A program made the translations under genes and the position numbers. The notes under the pieces are model-generated. The model saw only the letters and a list, made by a program, of their open reading frames with translations. It was not told where the DNA came from and searched no databases. Shown in pieces: positions 15,201 through 24,235 of a DNA stretch of 64,000 bases (its first letter is position 1; every line of letters begins with the position of its first letter). The DNA is from Inhella proteolytica (GTDB lineage Bacteria > Pseudomonadota > Gammaproteobacteria > Burkholderiales > Burkholderiaceae_C). Location of the stretch: assembly GCF_016093275.1 (NCBI RefSeq), contig NZ_JAEDAK010000004.1:248001-312000 (forward strand), given 5' to 3'.

Positions 15201-15970
15201 GGCGTGCCCAGCAGGTGCTGGTTGACGATGCGCGGGTAGCTGCCGTCGGCGTGCAGGGCGGCCAGCGCCTCGTTGAAGCGGTCGCGCAGCGCAGCGTCGC
15301 GAAAGCCGACGAACCAGTCCAGCGCGGCCTGGCCCGGCACGGGCAGGGTGCGCAGGGCCTCGGGGCGCGGCTGGGCGACCTGCGGCTCGCTGCGCGCCAG
15401 TTCGCGCAAATGCCAGAGCAGCAGGTCGCGGTCGATCACCAGCACCTCGCAGCGGCCCAGCAGCCACAGGCGCACCTGGTCGCGCTGGTTGCCGAACTCG
15501 TGGTACTGGGCAAAGCGGGGCCGGGCGGCGGCAAAGCCGGGGCCCAGCGCCGCCTCGGCCAGCTGCCAGGCGCACACGCGCAGGCCGGCCAGGTCGGGCC
15601 AGTCGCGCACCTCGGCCGCATGACCGGGCGGCAGCAGCAGCACATTGCGGTAGCTCAGGAAGGGCGTGGAGAAGTGCAGGCCGGCCTCGCCCTGCGGCAC
15701 TTCCACCGCCACGTCCACCACGCCCTGGCGCAGCAGGCTGAGCATGCGCTTGTTGGGTGCGTGCTGGATCTCGTAGCGCCAGCCCAGGCGGCGCGCGGCC
15801 TCGGCGAACAGGTCCAGCGCAATGCCGCTGCGGCTGCGTTCGTCCACGAAGGGCGGGCGCGAAACGCCGAACACCACGCGCAGCGCGGGCGCTGGCGGGG
15901 CCGGCAGCGCCGCGGCGGGCAGGGCCAGGATCGGGAACAGGGCTCGGCGCCGCAATGCGCACTCCACCAA
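15197..15970 (-). CDS. Periplasmic solute-binding protein, family 3 (orphan)
   Basis: 257 aa with a signal peptide (ALFPILALPAAALPA). Family-3 features include VVFGVSRPPFVDE at the start of lobe I, GIALDLFAEAARRLGWRYE, VVDVAVEVPQGE and a C-terminal FNEALAALHADGSYPRIV, the classic end of SBP_bac_3 domains. Opens with TTG at 15970 (alternative GTG 15967 or TTG 15955); none has a clear Shine-Dalgarno. Coupled to the next binding protein by a 4-base overlap, making a tandem pair without a transporter. Confidence 0.78.
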   Translation of the reverse strand: MVECALRRRALFPILALPAAALPAPPAPALRVVFGVSRPPFVDERSRSGIALDLFAEAARRLGWRYEIQHAPNKRMLSLLRQGVVDVAVEVPQGEAGLHFSTPFLSYRNVLLLPPGHAAEVRDWPDLAGLRVCAWQLAEAALGPGFAAARPRFAQYHEFGNQRDQVRLWLLGRCEVLVIDRDLLLWHLRELARSEPQVAQPRPEALRTLPVPGQAALDWFVGFRDAALRDRFNEALAALHADGSYPRIVNQHLLGTP

Positions 15971-16015
15971 AAGAAGGAGGAGCCAGGATAGACCCGGCGG
16001 CTGACGCCGGGCTTG

Positions 16016-17524
16016 TCAGCGCGCTCCGGGAAACACGAAGGCGGCGCCGGCCGGCGCGGGCTCCCAGCGCTGCAGCACGGCCTTCTGGCGCGTGTAGAAG
16101 TGAAAAGCCTCGGGCCCATAGGCGGCAGGCTCGCCGTACAGGCTGCCCTTCCAGCCGCCAAAGCCCATCCAGGCCAGCGGCTGCGGCAGGGGCACATTGA
16201 TGCCCACCGCCCCCACCGGCACCTGCTGCACAAAGCGGCGCGCGGCCGCGCCGCTGCGCGTGTAGAGCACGGCGGCCTGCGCCAGGGGGTGGGCGGCAAT
16301 GAGCGCCTGCGCGGCCTCCAGATCGGGCACGCGCAGGCACAGCAGCACCGGGCCGAACACCTCTTCCTGGTAGATGCGCATCCAAGGCTGCACCTCGTCG
16401 ATGAGGGTGGCGCCGACGAAGAAGCCGCCCTCATGGCCGCGCACGCGCAGGCCGCGGCCGTCCACCAGCAGGCGCGCGCCGTCTTCGGCACCGCAGCCGA
16501 TCAGGCGCTCGACGCGCGCCATGGCCTCGGCGCTGCTCAGCGGGCCCAGCTCCACGCCCTCCTGCCAGCCCGGGCCGACGCGCAGATTGCGCGCCCGGTC
16601 CATCAGGCGCGGGATCAGGGCATCGGCCGTGTGGCCCACCAGCAGGGCCACCGAAACCGCCATGCAGCGCTGCCCGGCCGAGCCGAAGGCGGCGCCCACC
16701 AGGGCCTCGCAGGCGGCGTCCAGGTCGGCATCCGGCAGCACCACCAGGTGGTTCTTGGCGCTGCCCAGGGCCTGCACGCGCTTGCCCAGTTCGGCACCGC
16801 GTGCGTAGAGCGAACGCGCCACGCTGCTGCGGCCCACGAAGCTGAGTGCCGCCACCTCAGGGTGGCAGATCAGGCCGTTGACGGTCTCGGCCCCGCCCTG
16901 CAGCACCTGGAAAACGCCGGGCGGCAGGCCGGCCTCGCGCAGCGCCTCGGCGATCCACAGCGCCGCGCTGGGCGCCAGCGGACTGGGCTTGAGGATGAAG
17001 CTGTTGCCGCACACCAGCGCCAGCGGCGCCATCCACAGCGGCAGCATGAAGGGGCAGCTGGAGGCGGTGACGCCCACCGTCACGCCCAGGGGCTGCGGCT
17101 GCGTCCAGTGGTCCAGACCCGTGGCGGCCTGCGCGCTGTAGCGCCCGCCCAGCAGCGCCGGGGCGGCGCAGGCGAACTCGACGAACTCGAGCGCGCGGCG
17201 CACCTCGCCCAGCGCATCGTCCAGGGTCTTGCCCTGCTCGCTGCCGATGCGCTGCGCCAGCTCGCGGCCGGCGCCCTGCGCCAGATGCAAAAAGCGCTGC
17301 AGCACGCGCGCGCGCTGCGCCACCGGCATCTCGCCCCAGGGGCGCTGGGCCGCCACGGCCGCGGCCACGGCTTGCACGATCTGCGGGCCTTCGGCCTGAT
17401 GCACCCAGCGCGCCACCTGGCCGGTGGCGGGGTTGTGCACCGGAGCCAGCGGGCCGGCCAGCACGGCCTGGCCGGCGATGTGGTGGGCGACAGGGTGGGG
17501 ATCGGTGTAGACCTCGGGAATCAC
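16016..17524 (-). CDS. Methylmalonate-semialdehyde dehydrogenase-like ALDH with altered oxyanion-hole residue
   Basis: 502 aa, the length of CoA-acylating MmsA/IolA. Start GTG at 17524, 8 nt after TGGAG. NPATGQV (31-37), FILKPS (176-181), the MMSDH-type GKRVQALGSAKNH (no Glu general base, as in CoA-dependent members) and catalytic C287 in GSAGQRCMA are all present, plus EEVFGPVL. However, the segment that is TPFNFPAM in typical MMSDHs reads TASSCPFM (153-160), so the oxyanion-hole Asn is Ser156. It normally oxidises methylmalonate or malonate semialdehyde to propionyl- or acetyl-CoA; activity here is uncertain. No valine or inositol genes adjoin it. Confidence 0.82.
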   Translation of the reverse strand: MIPEVYTDPHPVAHHIAGQAVLAGPLAPVHNPATGQVARWVHQAEGPQIVQAVAAAVAAQRPWGEMPVAQRARVLQRFLHLAQGAGRELAQRIGSEQGKTLDDALGEVRRALEFVEFACAAPALLGGRYSAQAATGLDHWTQPQPLGVTVGVTASSCPFMLPLWMAPLALVCGNSFILKPSPLAPSAALWIAEALREAGLPPGVFQVLQGGAETVNGLICHPEVAALSFVGRSSVARSLYARGAELGKRVQALGSAKNHLVVLPDADLDAACEALVGAAFGSAGQRCMAVSVALLVGHTADALIPRLMDRARNLRVGPGWQEGVELGPLSSAEAMARVERLIGCGAEDGARLLVDGRGLRVRGHEGGFFVGATLIDEVQPWMRIYQEEVFGPVLLCLRVPDLEAAQALIAAHPLAQAAVLYTRSGAAARRFVQQVPVGAVGINVPLPQPLAWMGFGGWKGSLYGEPAAYGPEAFHFYTRQKAVLQRWEPAPAGAAFVFPGAR

Positions 17525-17594
17525 GGGCGGCTCCAGGCGGGTGCCGCACTCTAGGAAGCCCGCGCGCCCTTGCCGATCGTCAGGGGCCCGGGTT

Positions 17595-18200
17595 TCAGTA
17601 GTTGAAGCCCAGACCCAGCGCCAGACTCGCCGCGCCAGCGTCCTCGCTGCTGCCGTTGTCATGGCGCAGCGGCACGCGCTGGTAGTCGGCCTGCAGCTGC
17701 AGGCTGAGCACGCGGTTCATGCGCCACACCAGGCTCATGCCGCCGTAGGGCCGCCACTCGCGGCGGCGCTCGCTGTGCGAGCTGGGCCAGTAGCCGGCAT
17801 CGGTCTGGCTGCTGATGCGGCCCAGGCCCAGGCGCGGCACCAGCAGCCATTGCGGCGTCATCTCGATGTGCTGCGCCACACCGACCTGCCAGGCCTCGAC
17901 CTCGATGTCGCGGTGGCTGTCGTCGGCACGGCGCTTGTAGTCGAAATTGCCCAGGCCCTGGCGACCGAATTCGATCGCCCAACCGCCGCCCACGCGCAGG
18001 CCCGCGCCCAGGCGGGCCGAAACGCCGCTGCTGCCGCAGGCGGCCTGGCCGCTGCAGTCCACACTGAGGTGGGCGCGCCCGAAGCCGAGCTGACCATAGA
18101 CGCCGGGCTGGTTGCTGACGAGCAGCTGGGCATGGCTGGGCAGGCTGGCGAAAGCCAGCGCCAGGGCGGCCAAGGCGCCGCCCCTCTTCTTGAGTTGCAT
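17595..18200 (-). CDS. Small outer-membrane beta-barrel protein
   Basis: 201 aa. Signal peptide 1-24 (ALAFASLPSHAQ), then amphipathic beta-strand patterning throughout (GVYGQLGFGRAHLSVD, VSARLGAGLRVGGGWAIEFG, QWLLVPRLGLGRISS, LSLQLQADYQRVPL), ending in the outer-membrane insertion signal LGLGFNY with a C-terminal aromatic. Size and pattern suggest an 8-stranded OmpX/OmpA-like barrel. Function unknown. Confidence 0.78.
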   Translation of the reverse strand: MQLKKRGGALAALALAFASLPSHAQLLVSNQPGVYGQLGFGRAHLSVDCSGQAACGSSGVSARLGAGLRVGGGWAIEFGRQGLGNFDYKRRADDSHRDIEVEAWQVGVAQHIEMTPQWLLVPRLGLGRISSQTDAGYWPSSHSERRREWRPYGGMSLVWRMNRVLSLQLQADYQRVPLRHDNGSSEDAGAASLALGLGFNY

Positions 18201-18272
18201 GGGTTCTCCCTGTTGTGCTTTTGAGGCGGGCGCACTGTAGGCGGCGCCGCCTGAAGATTTTCTAAAGACGGC

Positions 18273-19010
18273 TCAGCGTGCCAGCTCGCGCTGCGTCAGC
18301 TGCGCCCAGGCGGCGCTGTCGCGGCGCGCCCGGATGACCGGGTTCAGCGCGGCGATGGCCTTGGCAAAGCGCTCCCCCCGCGGGCACATCAGGTGCGTGC
18401 CATTGCGCGAGAGTTCGGCCAGCTGCTTGACGGGCTCGCGCAGCGCGCGCGACTCGTGGCGCACGCTGTCGCCATCGGTCAGCACCACGTCCACCTTGCC
18501 GGATTCGAGCGCCAGGAACAGGCGGTTGCCGAAGGTCAGGCGGGTGACCTGCAGCGCCGGGTCCTGCAAGGCGGCGTCCAGCTCCTCGCCATAGCTCCAG
18601 CCACGGTGCAGGCCCACGCGCAGGCCGCGCAGGTCGCTGGCCTGGTGCAGCGCGGGCAGCGGGTTGCGCGCCAGCGCCACGGCCACCACGGTTTCCTCGC
18701 GGATCGATTCGCTGAACAGGTAGAGCGCTGCGCGCTCGGCATTGCGGTAGGCCCCGCCCACGCAATGCTCGCCGCGCGCCAGGCCTTCCATGGCACGCGG
18801 CCAGGGCATGCCGCTCATGCGCAGCGTCAGCCCGGCCTCCTGCGCGGCCGCGGCAATCAGCGCCGGCTGCACGCCCCGCACGGCCTTGCCCTGGCCCCAC
18901 ATGGCCGGCGGGTTGCCGGCGTCAAAGGCAATCGGCAGGGGTTCGGCGGCCCCTGTCGCGCCCAGGCTGAGCAGCAGGCACAACAGGGTCGGGCACAGGT
19001 TCCAGCGCAT
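18273..19010 (-). CDS. Periplasmic solute-binding protein, family 3-like (orphan)
   Basis: 245 aa. Signal peptide 1-21 (LLCLLLSLGATGAAE). Binding-protein fold visible in PLPIAFDAGNPPAMWG, GVQPALIAAAAQEAGLTL, LRGLRVGLHRGWSYGEEL and SGKVDVVLTDGDS. The third such orphan gene in the 14-19 kb stretch. Start at 19010 because it opens the signal peptide; the frame continues upstream without secretory character. Ligand unknown. Confidence 0.75.
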   Translation of the reverse strand: MRWNLCPTLLCLLLSLGATGAAEPLPIAFDAGNPPAMWGQGKAVRGVQPALIAAAAQEAGLTLRMSGMPWPRAMEGLARGEHCVGGAYRNAERAALYLFSESIREETVVAVALARNPLPALHQASDLRGLRVGLHRGWSYGEELDAALQDPALQVTRLTFGNRLFLALESGKVDVVLTDGDSVRHESRALREPVKQLAELSRNGTHLMCPRGERFAKAIAALNPVIRARRDSAAWAQLTQRELAR

Positions 19011-19059
19011 CGCGGCCTCAAGGAATGAAGGCCGCGAGTATCGCCAGCGCGCCGGCGCC

Positions 19060-22000
19060 TCAGCCGCGCGGCCGCGGGTAGGCCTTGACGCGCGGCAAGC
19101 GTTCGTCCGCCGCCGGTGCGCGCGCCGGCAGCTGCTTGAGCAGCTGCTGCACGGCGGCCTCCAGCTGGGCATCCTGCCCCTGCGCGGTGGCGCGCGGCGG
19201 GTTGTCCACCTCAAGGTCCGGCACCACGCCCTTGCCCTCGATCAGCACCTGGCCCTCGGGGCTCATCTGCGCGATCTCGGCGGCGCGCAGGATGCCGTTG
19301 TCCACCAGGAGGTTGCGGTCGCTCAGCCACACGCCGGCGCCGCTGGTGGTCTTGCCGATCACCGGGCCCAGGCCCAGGCGCTTGAAGCCCTCGGCCACGG
19401 TCTCGCCGTCGCTGTAGGTGTTCTCGTTGATCAGCATGGCCAGCTTGCCGGCATAGCTCTGCTGCATGTTGGCAAAGCGCGGGCCGCCCGCGGGGTGGCG
19501 CGGCTGCCAGTAGGCCCAGCTCTTGCGCAGCAGCTTGTCCAGCACCCAGGAGTCGATGTTGCCGCCGTTGTTGAAGCGCACGTCGAGCACGATCGCCTCC
19601 TTGTCCAGCTGGGCGTAGAACTCGCGCGCGAAGTCGGCGATGTCCTGCCCGCCCATGGCGCGCAGGTGCAGGTAGCCGATGCGGCCACCCGAGAGCTTGT
19701 GCACCGCCTCGGCGCGGCTGAAGCGCCAGTCCTGGTAGCGCAGCGCCATGTCGCGGCGCGGGTCCACCGGCGTCACGATCACGCTGCGCGCCCCGCTGCC
19801 GTCGGCGCCCTGCACCTCCAGGCGCAGCTGCTTGCCGGCCTGGCCGGCCAGCAGGGTCGCCCCCTGCGGCCAGCGCAAGGCTTGGCCGTTGATGGCGGTG
19901 ATGACCTCGCCCTCGCGCAGCGCCAGCCCCGGCTGCTGCAGCGGCCCGCGCTCGCTCACCAGCTCGGCCTCGTTGCGGTAGATGTGCGCGATACGCGCGC
20001 CCTTCTCATGTGGCTCCAGGCGTGCGCCCAGGCCGGCCACGGGCGGGGCTTCCTCGGCCAGCGGCGGTAGGTCGCCATAGCCCACCTGGCTGTGCAGCAG
20101 GCTCAGGTCCGAGGCCATCATGCCCATCAGCTCCCCCAGCTCCACGCGGTCGCCCACGCGCGGCAGCAGGGCGGCGTGGCGCGCGCGGCTGGCCTTCCAG
20201 TCGATGCCGTGCAGCTGCGCGTCGTAGAAGTAGTCGCGCTGCATGCGCCAGGCGTCGGCAAACATCTGCTGCCATTCCTGGCGCGGGTTCACGGGGATCT
20301 GCCAGTCGGCCCAGCGCACGCTGAACTTGCCGGTGTCGGCGGGCGGCTTGGGCGCGGCGTCCAGCAGCAGCAGCTCGGGCGCCTGGCCGGGCGCGGCGTC
20401 GCGCTGAACCAGCAGGGTCTTGCCATTGCCGCTGAGCTGGAAGCTGCGCACCTTGTCGGTATGCGTGTCGGCACTGGCACCGGCCTCCAGGCTCAGGCTC
20501 TTGAGCGCGCCGGGGCCGAAGTCCGATTCGAGCCACCACAAGCGCTTGGCTTCCGCCTGCAGGCTGCGATAACGGCCGGCCGGCAGCGGCAGCTCGAACA
20601 GGCGTTCGGCCAGGCCCGCGCGTTCGATGCGCGGCAGGGCGGGCTTGCTGTCTTTCTTCGCGTCCTGCTTCGCGTCCTGTTTCGCGTCCTTCTTCTCCTC
20701 CGGCTTCGCCTCGGCCTTGGCGGGCGGCGGCAGTTCTTCCTTGGCCGCGAAGGGCGAGCGCAGCCCGCTCTGCAGCGCCAGCGCATAGACCTTGGTGCCG
20801 GGCTCGAAGGCCGGACCCATATTGCGCTCGGCCCAGACGCTGGAGCCCTGCTGCAGCTGGAAGTGGCGGCGCGAGGCGAAGTACAGCCACTGGCCGTCCG
20901 GGCTGAAGGCCGGGGCGGCGCTGTGGTACTTGGCACTCGTCAGCGCACGCTTGTCGCCATCGGCCAGGGTGTAGAGCCACACCTGACCGCGCGCACCGCC
21001 CTCGGCCGGCCGGCGCACATAGGCCAGGGCCTGGGCATCGGGGTGCCAGGCGAACTCGATGCCTTCGTTGTCGGGCAGCTGGTCGATCTGGCGCGTGGCC
21101 GGTCCGCCCTCGGCCTTCAGGTCGGTCAGGTAGACGGCGCCGGCCAGATCGGCATGCACCAGATGGCGCCCATCCGGCGCCACGCTCAGATCGGTGCGCA
21201 GCGACGGCGCACCGCGGGTGATCTGCTTGGGCGCGCTCAGGCCCAAGGCATCGAACTGCCAGAGCTCGACCTCACCGCTCATGTCGCATAGCGCGAAGAC
21301 GGATTGGCTGTCGCTGCTGAAGGCGGCCTCGCGGCAGCGCGCGCCCTCGGGCATCTGCAGCACGGCGCGGCGCAGCGCCTGCGTGCCCTGCGTGGCCAGG
21401 CGGCCGCGCACGCCAATCACCGCGCGCTCACCGTTCGGAGCCACGGCCACGTCGGCGAGGAAGTTCTGCGGCTTCTGGATCCAGCGCGCCGTGCTGGCGG
21501 GCTGGTCTCCCGCCAAGGTGATGGGCAGCACCGGCGCCTCGGCGCCGGCGGCGCTCAGGTCCACGCGCTGCAGATCGGCGCCGCGCGCCAGCACCACGGT
21601 GCTGCCGCTGATCGAGGCCTGGCGCGCATCGAAGTCCTTGAAGCGCGTGTGCTGGCGCGCATCGCTGCCGTCGGCGGCCACCGACCAGACGTTGAAGAAG
21701 CCGTCGCGATCACTCAGGAAGGCGATGCGCTCGCGGCCCTGGGCGTCGCGGTAGGGCATGGGGCGGCGGTTGTTGGCGCGTGGGAAGTCCGCGCCCAGCA
21801 GCGGGCGGGCCTCGGCGCCGCCGCCCAGCTCCATCACCCACAAGCTGGCGATGGCGCCGCCGCGGTAGTTCTTGGCGTGGTCACCGCGCAGGCCGTTGCG
21901 GGTGAAGAGGATGCGCTTGCCATCGAGCGAGAAGGCCGCGTCGCTTGCATCCCCCACGGGGAGGGCTTGCAGCTTGTCGCCCTTGAGCAGGTAGGGCTGC

Positions 22001-22395
22001 GGATGGGGGCGGCCGTCCTCGGCGGGCGCGGTGATGAGCAGACCGTCCTTGCCGTCATGCCCCCACACGCGCACCGAAGCGCTGCCCAGCCAGCTGCGGC
22101 GCTGCGGCACGCCCCCGTCCAGGCTGAGCGTGTAGACATCGCCGGCGCTTTCGTACTGCGCCACGAAGGCCAGGGTCTTGCCATCGGGCAAGAGCACGGG
22201 CGAGATCTCCTGCCCCGCATGCGAGCTGATGCGCTGCGCCGCCCCGCCGGCCAGGCTGCTGCGCCACAGATCGCCCTGGCTGACGAACACCACCGTGTCG
22301 CCCTGCACAGCGGGCTGGCGGTAGAAGCCTTGCGGGTTGGCCTGGGCCAGGCCGGCGGCGCACAGCGCGGCCAGCAGCGGGAGGAGACGGGACAT
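19060..22395 (-). CDS. Tricorn-type S41 peptidase
   Basis: 1111 aa, the size of tricorn protease homologues. Signal peptide 1-20 (MSRLLPLLAALCAAGLAQA) suggests periplasmic export. The N-terminal two-thirds carry WD40-like/beta-propeller repeats (DGKTLAFVAQY, DGKRILFTRNG, ERIAFLSDRDGF). Then come a Lys/Glu-rich linker, a C1 helical region, a PDZ domain (LREGEVITAINGQ) and the S41 core, with nucleophile S995 in NENTYSDGE and IVLDVRFNNGGN. Tricorn proteases degrade peptides down-stream of other proteases; in exported bacterial homologues the substrate is unknown. The frame is open far upstream, but the signal peptide fixes the start. Confidence 0.88.
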   Translation of the reverse strand: MSRLLPLLAALCAAGLAQANPQGFYRQPAVQGDTVVFVSQGDLWRSSLAGGAAQRISSHAGQEISPVLLPDGKTLAFVAQYESAGDVYTLSLDGGVPQRRSWLGSASVRVWGHDGKDGLLITAPAEDGRPHPQPYLLKGDKLQALPVGDASDAAFSLDGKRILFTRNGLRGDHAKNYRGGAIASLWVMELGGGAEARPLLGADFPRANNRRPMPYRDAQGRERIAFLSDRDGFFNVWSVAADGSDARQHTRFKDFDARQASISGSTVVLARGADLQRVDLSAAGAEAPVLPITLAGDQPASTARWIQKPQNFLADVAVAPNGERAVIGVRGRLATQGTQALRRAVLQMPEGARCREAAFSSDSQSVFALCDMSGEVELWQFDALGLSAPKQITRGAPSLRTDLSVAPDGRHLVHADLAGAVYLTDLKAEGGPATRQIDQLPDNEGIEFAWHPDAQALAYVRRPAEGGARGQVWLYTLADGDKRALTSAKYHSAAPAFSPDGQWLYFASRRHFQLQQGSSVWAERNMGPAFEPGTKVYALALQSGLRSPFAAKEELPPPAKAEAKPEEKKDAKQDAKQDAKKDSKPALPRIERAGLAERLFELPLPAGRYRSLQAEAKRLWWLESDFGPGALKSLSLEAGASADTHTDKVRSFQLSGNGKTLLVQRDAAPGQAPELLLLDAAPKPPADTGKFSVRWADWQIPVNPRQEWQQMFADAWRMQRDYFYDAQLHGIDWKASRARHAALLPRVGDRVELGELMGMMASDLSLLHSQVGYGDLPPLAEEAPPVAGLGARLEPHEKGARIAHIYRNEAELVSERGPLQQPGLALREGEVITAINGQALRWPQGATLLAGQAGKQLRLEVQGADGSGARSVIVTPVDPRRDMALRYQDWRFSRAEAVHKLSGGRIGYLHLRAMGGQDIADFAREFYAQLDKEAIVLDVRFNNGGNIDSWVLDKLLRKSWAYWQPRHPAGGPRFANMQQSYAGKLAMLINENTYSDGETVAEGFKRLGLGPVIGKTTSGAGVWLSDRNLLVDNGILRAAEIAQMSPEGQVLIEGKGVVPDLEVDNPPRATAQGQDAQLEAAVQQLLKQLPARAPAADERLPRVKAYPRPRG
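20657..20692. repeat. Three 12-bp tandem repeats in the tricorn linker
   Basis: TTCGCGTCCTGC, TTCGCGTCCTGT and TTCGCGTCCTTC in tandem encode, on the minus strand, the linker DAKQ-DAKQ-DAKK units. Probably slippage-prone and of variable length between strains. Confidence 0.8.
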
Positions 22396-22552
22396 GGTGC
22401 GGTCCGGGGGAGTCGGGAAAGGGCGGGATTCTGGCGGCGCCGCGTCGGGCGGGTCGTCGGTCACAGCGGGTTCACCCGGAGGCGGGACCGGCTCGGAACG
22501 CGACAACCACAATGACGACATGCGTGACCTTGGCCGATCCCCCCGTTCATCC

Positions 22553-23506
22553 ATGGCCAGGCGCTGGCCCTGCGTCCGCTGGTGGGCCGCCCTGCTGATG
22601 GCCGCGTGCTCGCCCCTGTGGGCCGCCGAGCCGGACGCCGATGAACCGGGAGACTTTCCCTTTCCGACCTTGCAGCAGGAACATCGGAACGCCCTCTCAA
22701 GCTGTGCCGATCCGTACACCTGGCCCGTGGTGCAACGCCCGGCCCCCAGCCAGACGCGTGAACGAAGGCTCTGGGACGCCCGCAAGTCCTACACACCCCT
22801 GGATTGGGAGTTCAACGCAAGCGCGCAGGGGCTCTGCGCGCGCCCGCTCACGCACCCACCTGAAGCGTCGCTTCCCTTTGCACCGCCTAACGGTGCCGCC
22901 GCCCTCACCACCACCACGGCCACTCTGCAGGTGGCCGACGGCTGGCTCTACGGGCGCTTGATGCACTACGTTGGCGGCGGCCTCTACTGGGCCGATGCGC
23001 AGGGTGGCCAGGCGCGGCGCCTCGTCGATGAACCCGCACTCGGTCTGCTGCTCCAGCCCCGGGGTGACGTGCTGGCGCTGACCGGCTTTGCGCATCTGGG
23101 AAGCGCTGAGGGAGGGCTGTGGAAGCTCCACAAGGCCGACGCGGGCTGGCGGGCCGTGCGCCTGAACCGCTGGCCCGAGCGGCCCTGCGCATGGACGCAG
23201 GCGCGCGACGGCACGCTCTTTGTCTCCTTTCCCACCCAGCTCGTGGTGGGCCCTCCGCAGGGCCCGTTCCGCACGTTATGGGAGGGCGATGAGGGCATGG
23301 GATGTCGCACCCGGCAAGTGCATCTGGACGAAGGGCGTCAAACGCTTTGGTGGAGCGCGGGGCCTTTCGTGGGCGCCCTGGACCTGCAGAACCTGGCGCT
23401 GCGCCACCACCTCCGCTCGGAGGCGCTGCTGCAGGCCTACAGCCCCGCCTGGGAGCGCGCCGTGCTGCGCGAAGCCCACAATCCGGCGCATGAGCACCAC
23501 CCCTAA
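22553..23506 (+). CDS. Secreted protein of unknown function
   Basis: 317 aa, not recognised. Signal peptide (WAALLMAACSPLWAAE) with a Cys that is not in a good lipobox. The C-terminal 200 residues show beta-propeller-like repeats (ATLQVADGWLYGRLMHY, VGGGLYWADAQGG, GDVLALTGFAHLGS, DGTLFVSFPTQLVVG, QTLWWSAGPFVGALDL). Start chosen at the signal peptide; ATG at 22520 is an alternative. Divergent from the tricorn-type protease, and overlaps the next gene by 17 bases. Confidence 0.65.
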   Translation: MARRWPCVRWWAALLMAACSPLWAAEPDADEPGDFPFPTLQQEHRNALSSCADPYTWPVVQRPAPSQTRERRLWDARKSYTPLDWEFNASAQGLCARPLTHPPEASLPFAPPNGAAALTTTTATLQVADGWLYGRLMHYVGGGLYWADAQGGQARRLVDEPALGLLLQPRGDVLALTGFAHLGSAEGGLWKLHKADAGWRAVRLNRWPERPCAWTQARDGTLFVSFPTQLVVGPPQGPFRTLWEGDEGMGCRTRQVHLDEGRQTLWWSAGPFVGALDLQNLALRHHLRSEALLQAYSPAWERAVLREAHNPAHEHHP

Positions 23507-24197
23507 GCAGCCCGCCCCCACCATCGACCTCGACCGCCTGCAGGATCTGCTGGACGCCGTCCCCGCGCCCCTGGAGCCGCTGGACGTGGCCATGCTGGAC
23601 GGCTATCTGACCGCCATCGCCTTGCAGCCCAAGGCTCCCCCGCCGGGCGAGTGGCTGCGCTGGGTGCTGGACAGCGAGGAAGGCCGCGCAGCGCCGGCCG
23701 GCTTCGATGGGGAGCCGATCCGCGCGCTGGCCATGCGCCGGCTGCAGCAGCTGGACACTGCCATCCGCGGCCGCCAATGGTGGGACCCCTGGGTGTTCGC
23801 TCCGGGGGATGAGGACGGCGAGGATGCCGACCCCGAAGACTGGGAAACCGTGCTGGCCGCCGTCTACCCTTGGGTGGCCGGCTTCGCGCTCGGCGCCGAC
23901 AGCTTCCCGCGCGGCCTGATGGGTTGCAAGGAGGCCGATCTGCTCGAAGGCCTGGCCGGCATCTACCAATTCCTCGACCCCGAGGACCTGGAAGACGCCG
24001 ACGAACTGCTCGAAGCCATCGAGGGCATCGAGCCGGCCGCCAATCTGGAAGAGGCGATCGAGCACCTGGTGGCGCACAGCCTGCTGCTGGCCGATGTCAG
24101 CCGGCCGCAGAAGGCCGGCCAGCCCGCGCGACCGGCCGGGCCCGGGGGCGCGCGCAAGCCGCGCCGACCGCCCTCACGCGGGGGCTACTCGCGCTGA
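23490..24197 (+). CDS. UPF0149/YecA-family protein without SEC-C motif
   Basis: 235 aa. The UPF0149 (YgfB/YecA) signature is clear: LEPLDVAMLDGYLTAIALQP near the N-terminus and WVAGFALGADSFP in the middle, with acidic helices between. The C-terminus is a basic Pro/Arg/Gly tail (RPAGPGGARKPRRPPSRGG) instead of the zinc-binding SEC-C motif seen in the paralogue at 38443. Function of the family is poorly defined. Starts inside the end of the upstream gene (17-nt overlap), suggesting coupling. Confidence 0.8.
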   Translation: MSTTPKQPAPTIDLDRLQDLLDAVPAPLEPLDVAMLDGYLTAIALQPKAPPPGEWLRWVLDSEEGRAAPAGFDGEPIRALAMRRLQQLDTAIRGRQWWDPWVFAPGDEDGEDADPEDWETVLAAVYPWVAGFALGADSFPRGLMGCKEADLLEGLAGIYQFLDPEDLEDADELLEAIEGIEPAANLEEAIEHLVAHSLLLADVSRPQKAGQPARPAGPGGARKPRRPPSRGGYSR

Positions 24198-24235
24198 TGT
24201 CCGGGACGAGCGCGGCCGCAGGGCTGTGAGGCCCT

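Noticed and set aside
20657-20692. Possible CRISPR-like or minisatellite array
   Set aside because: Only three 12-bp units inside a coding linker; no spacers and no cas genes.
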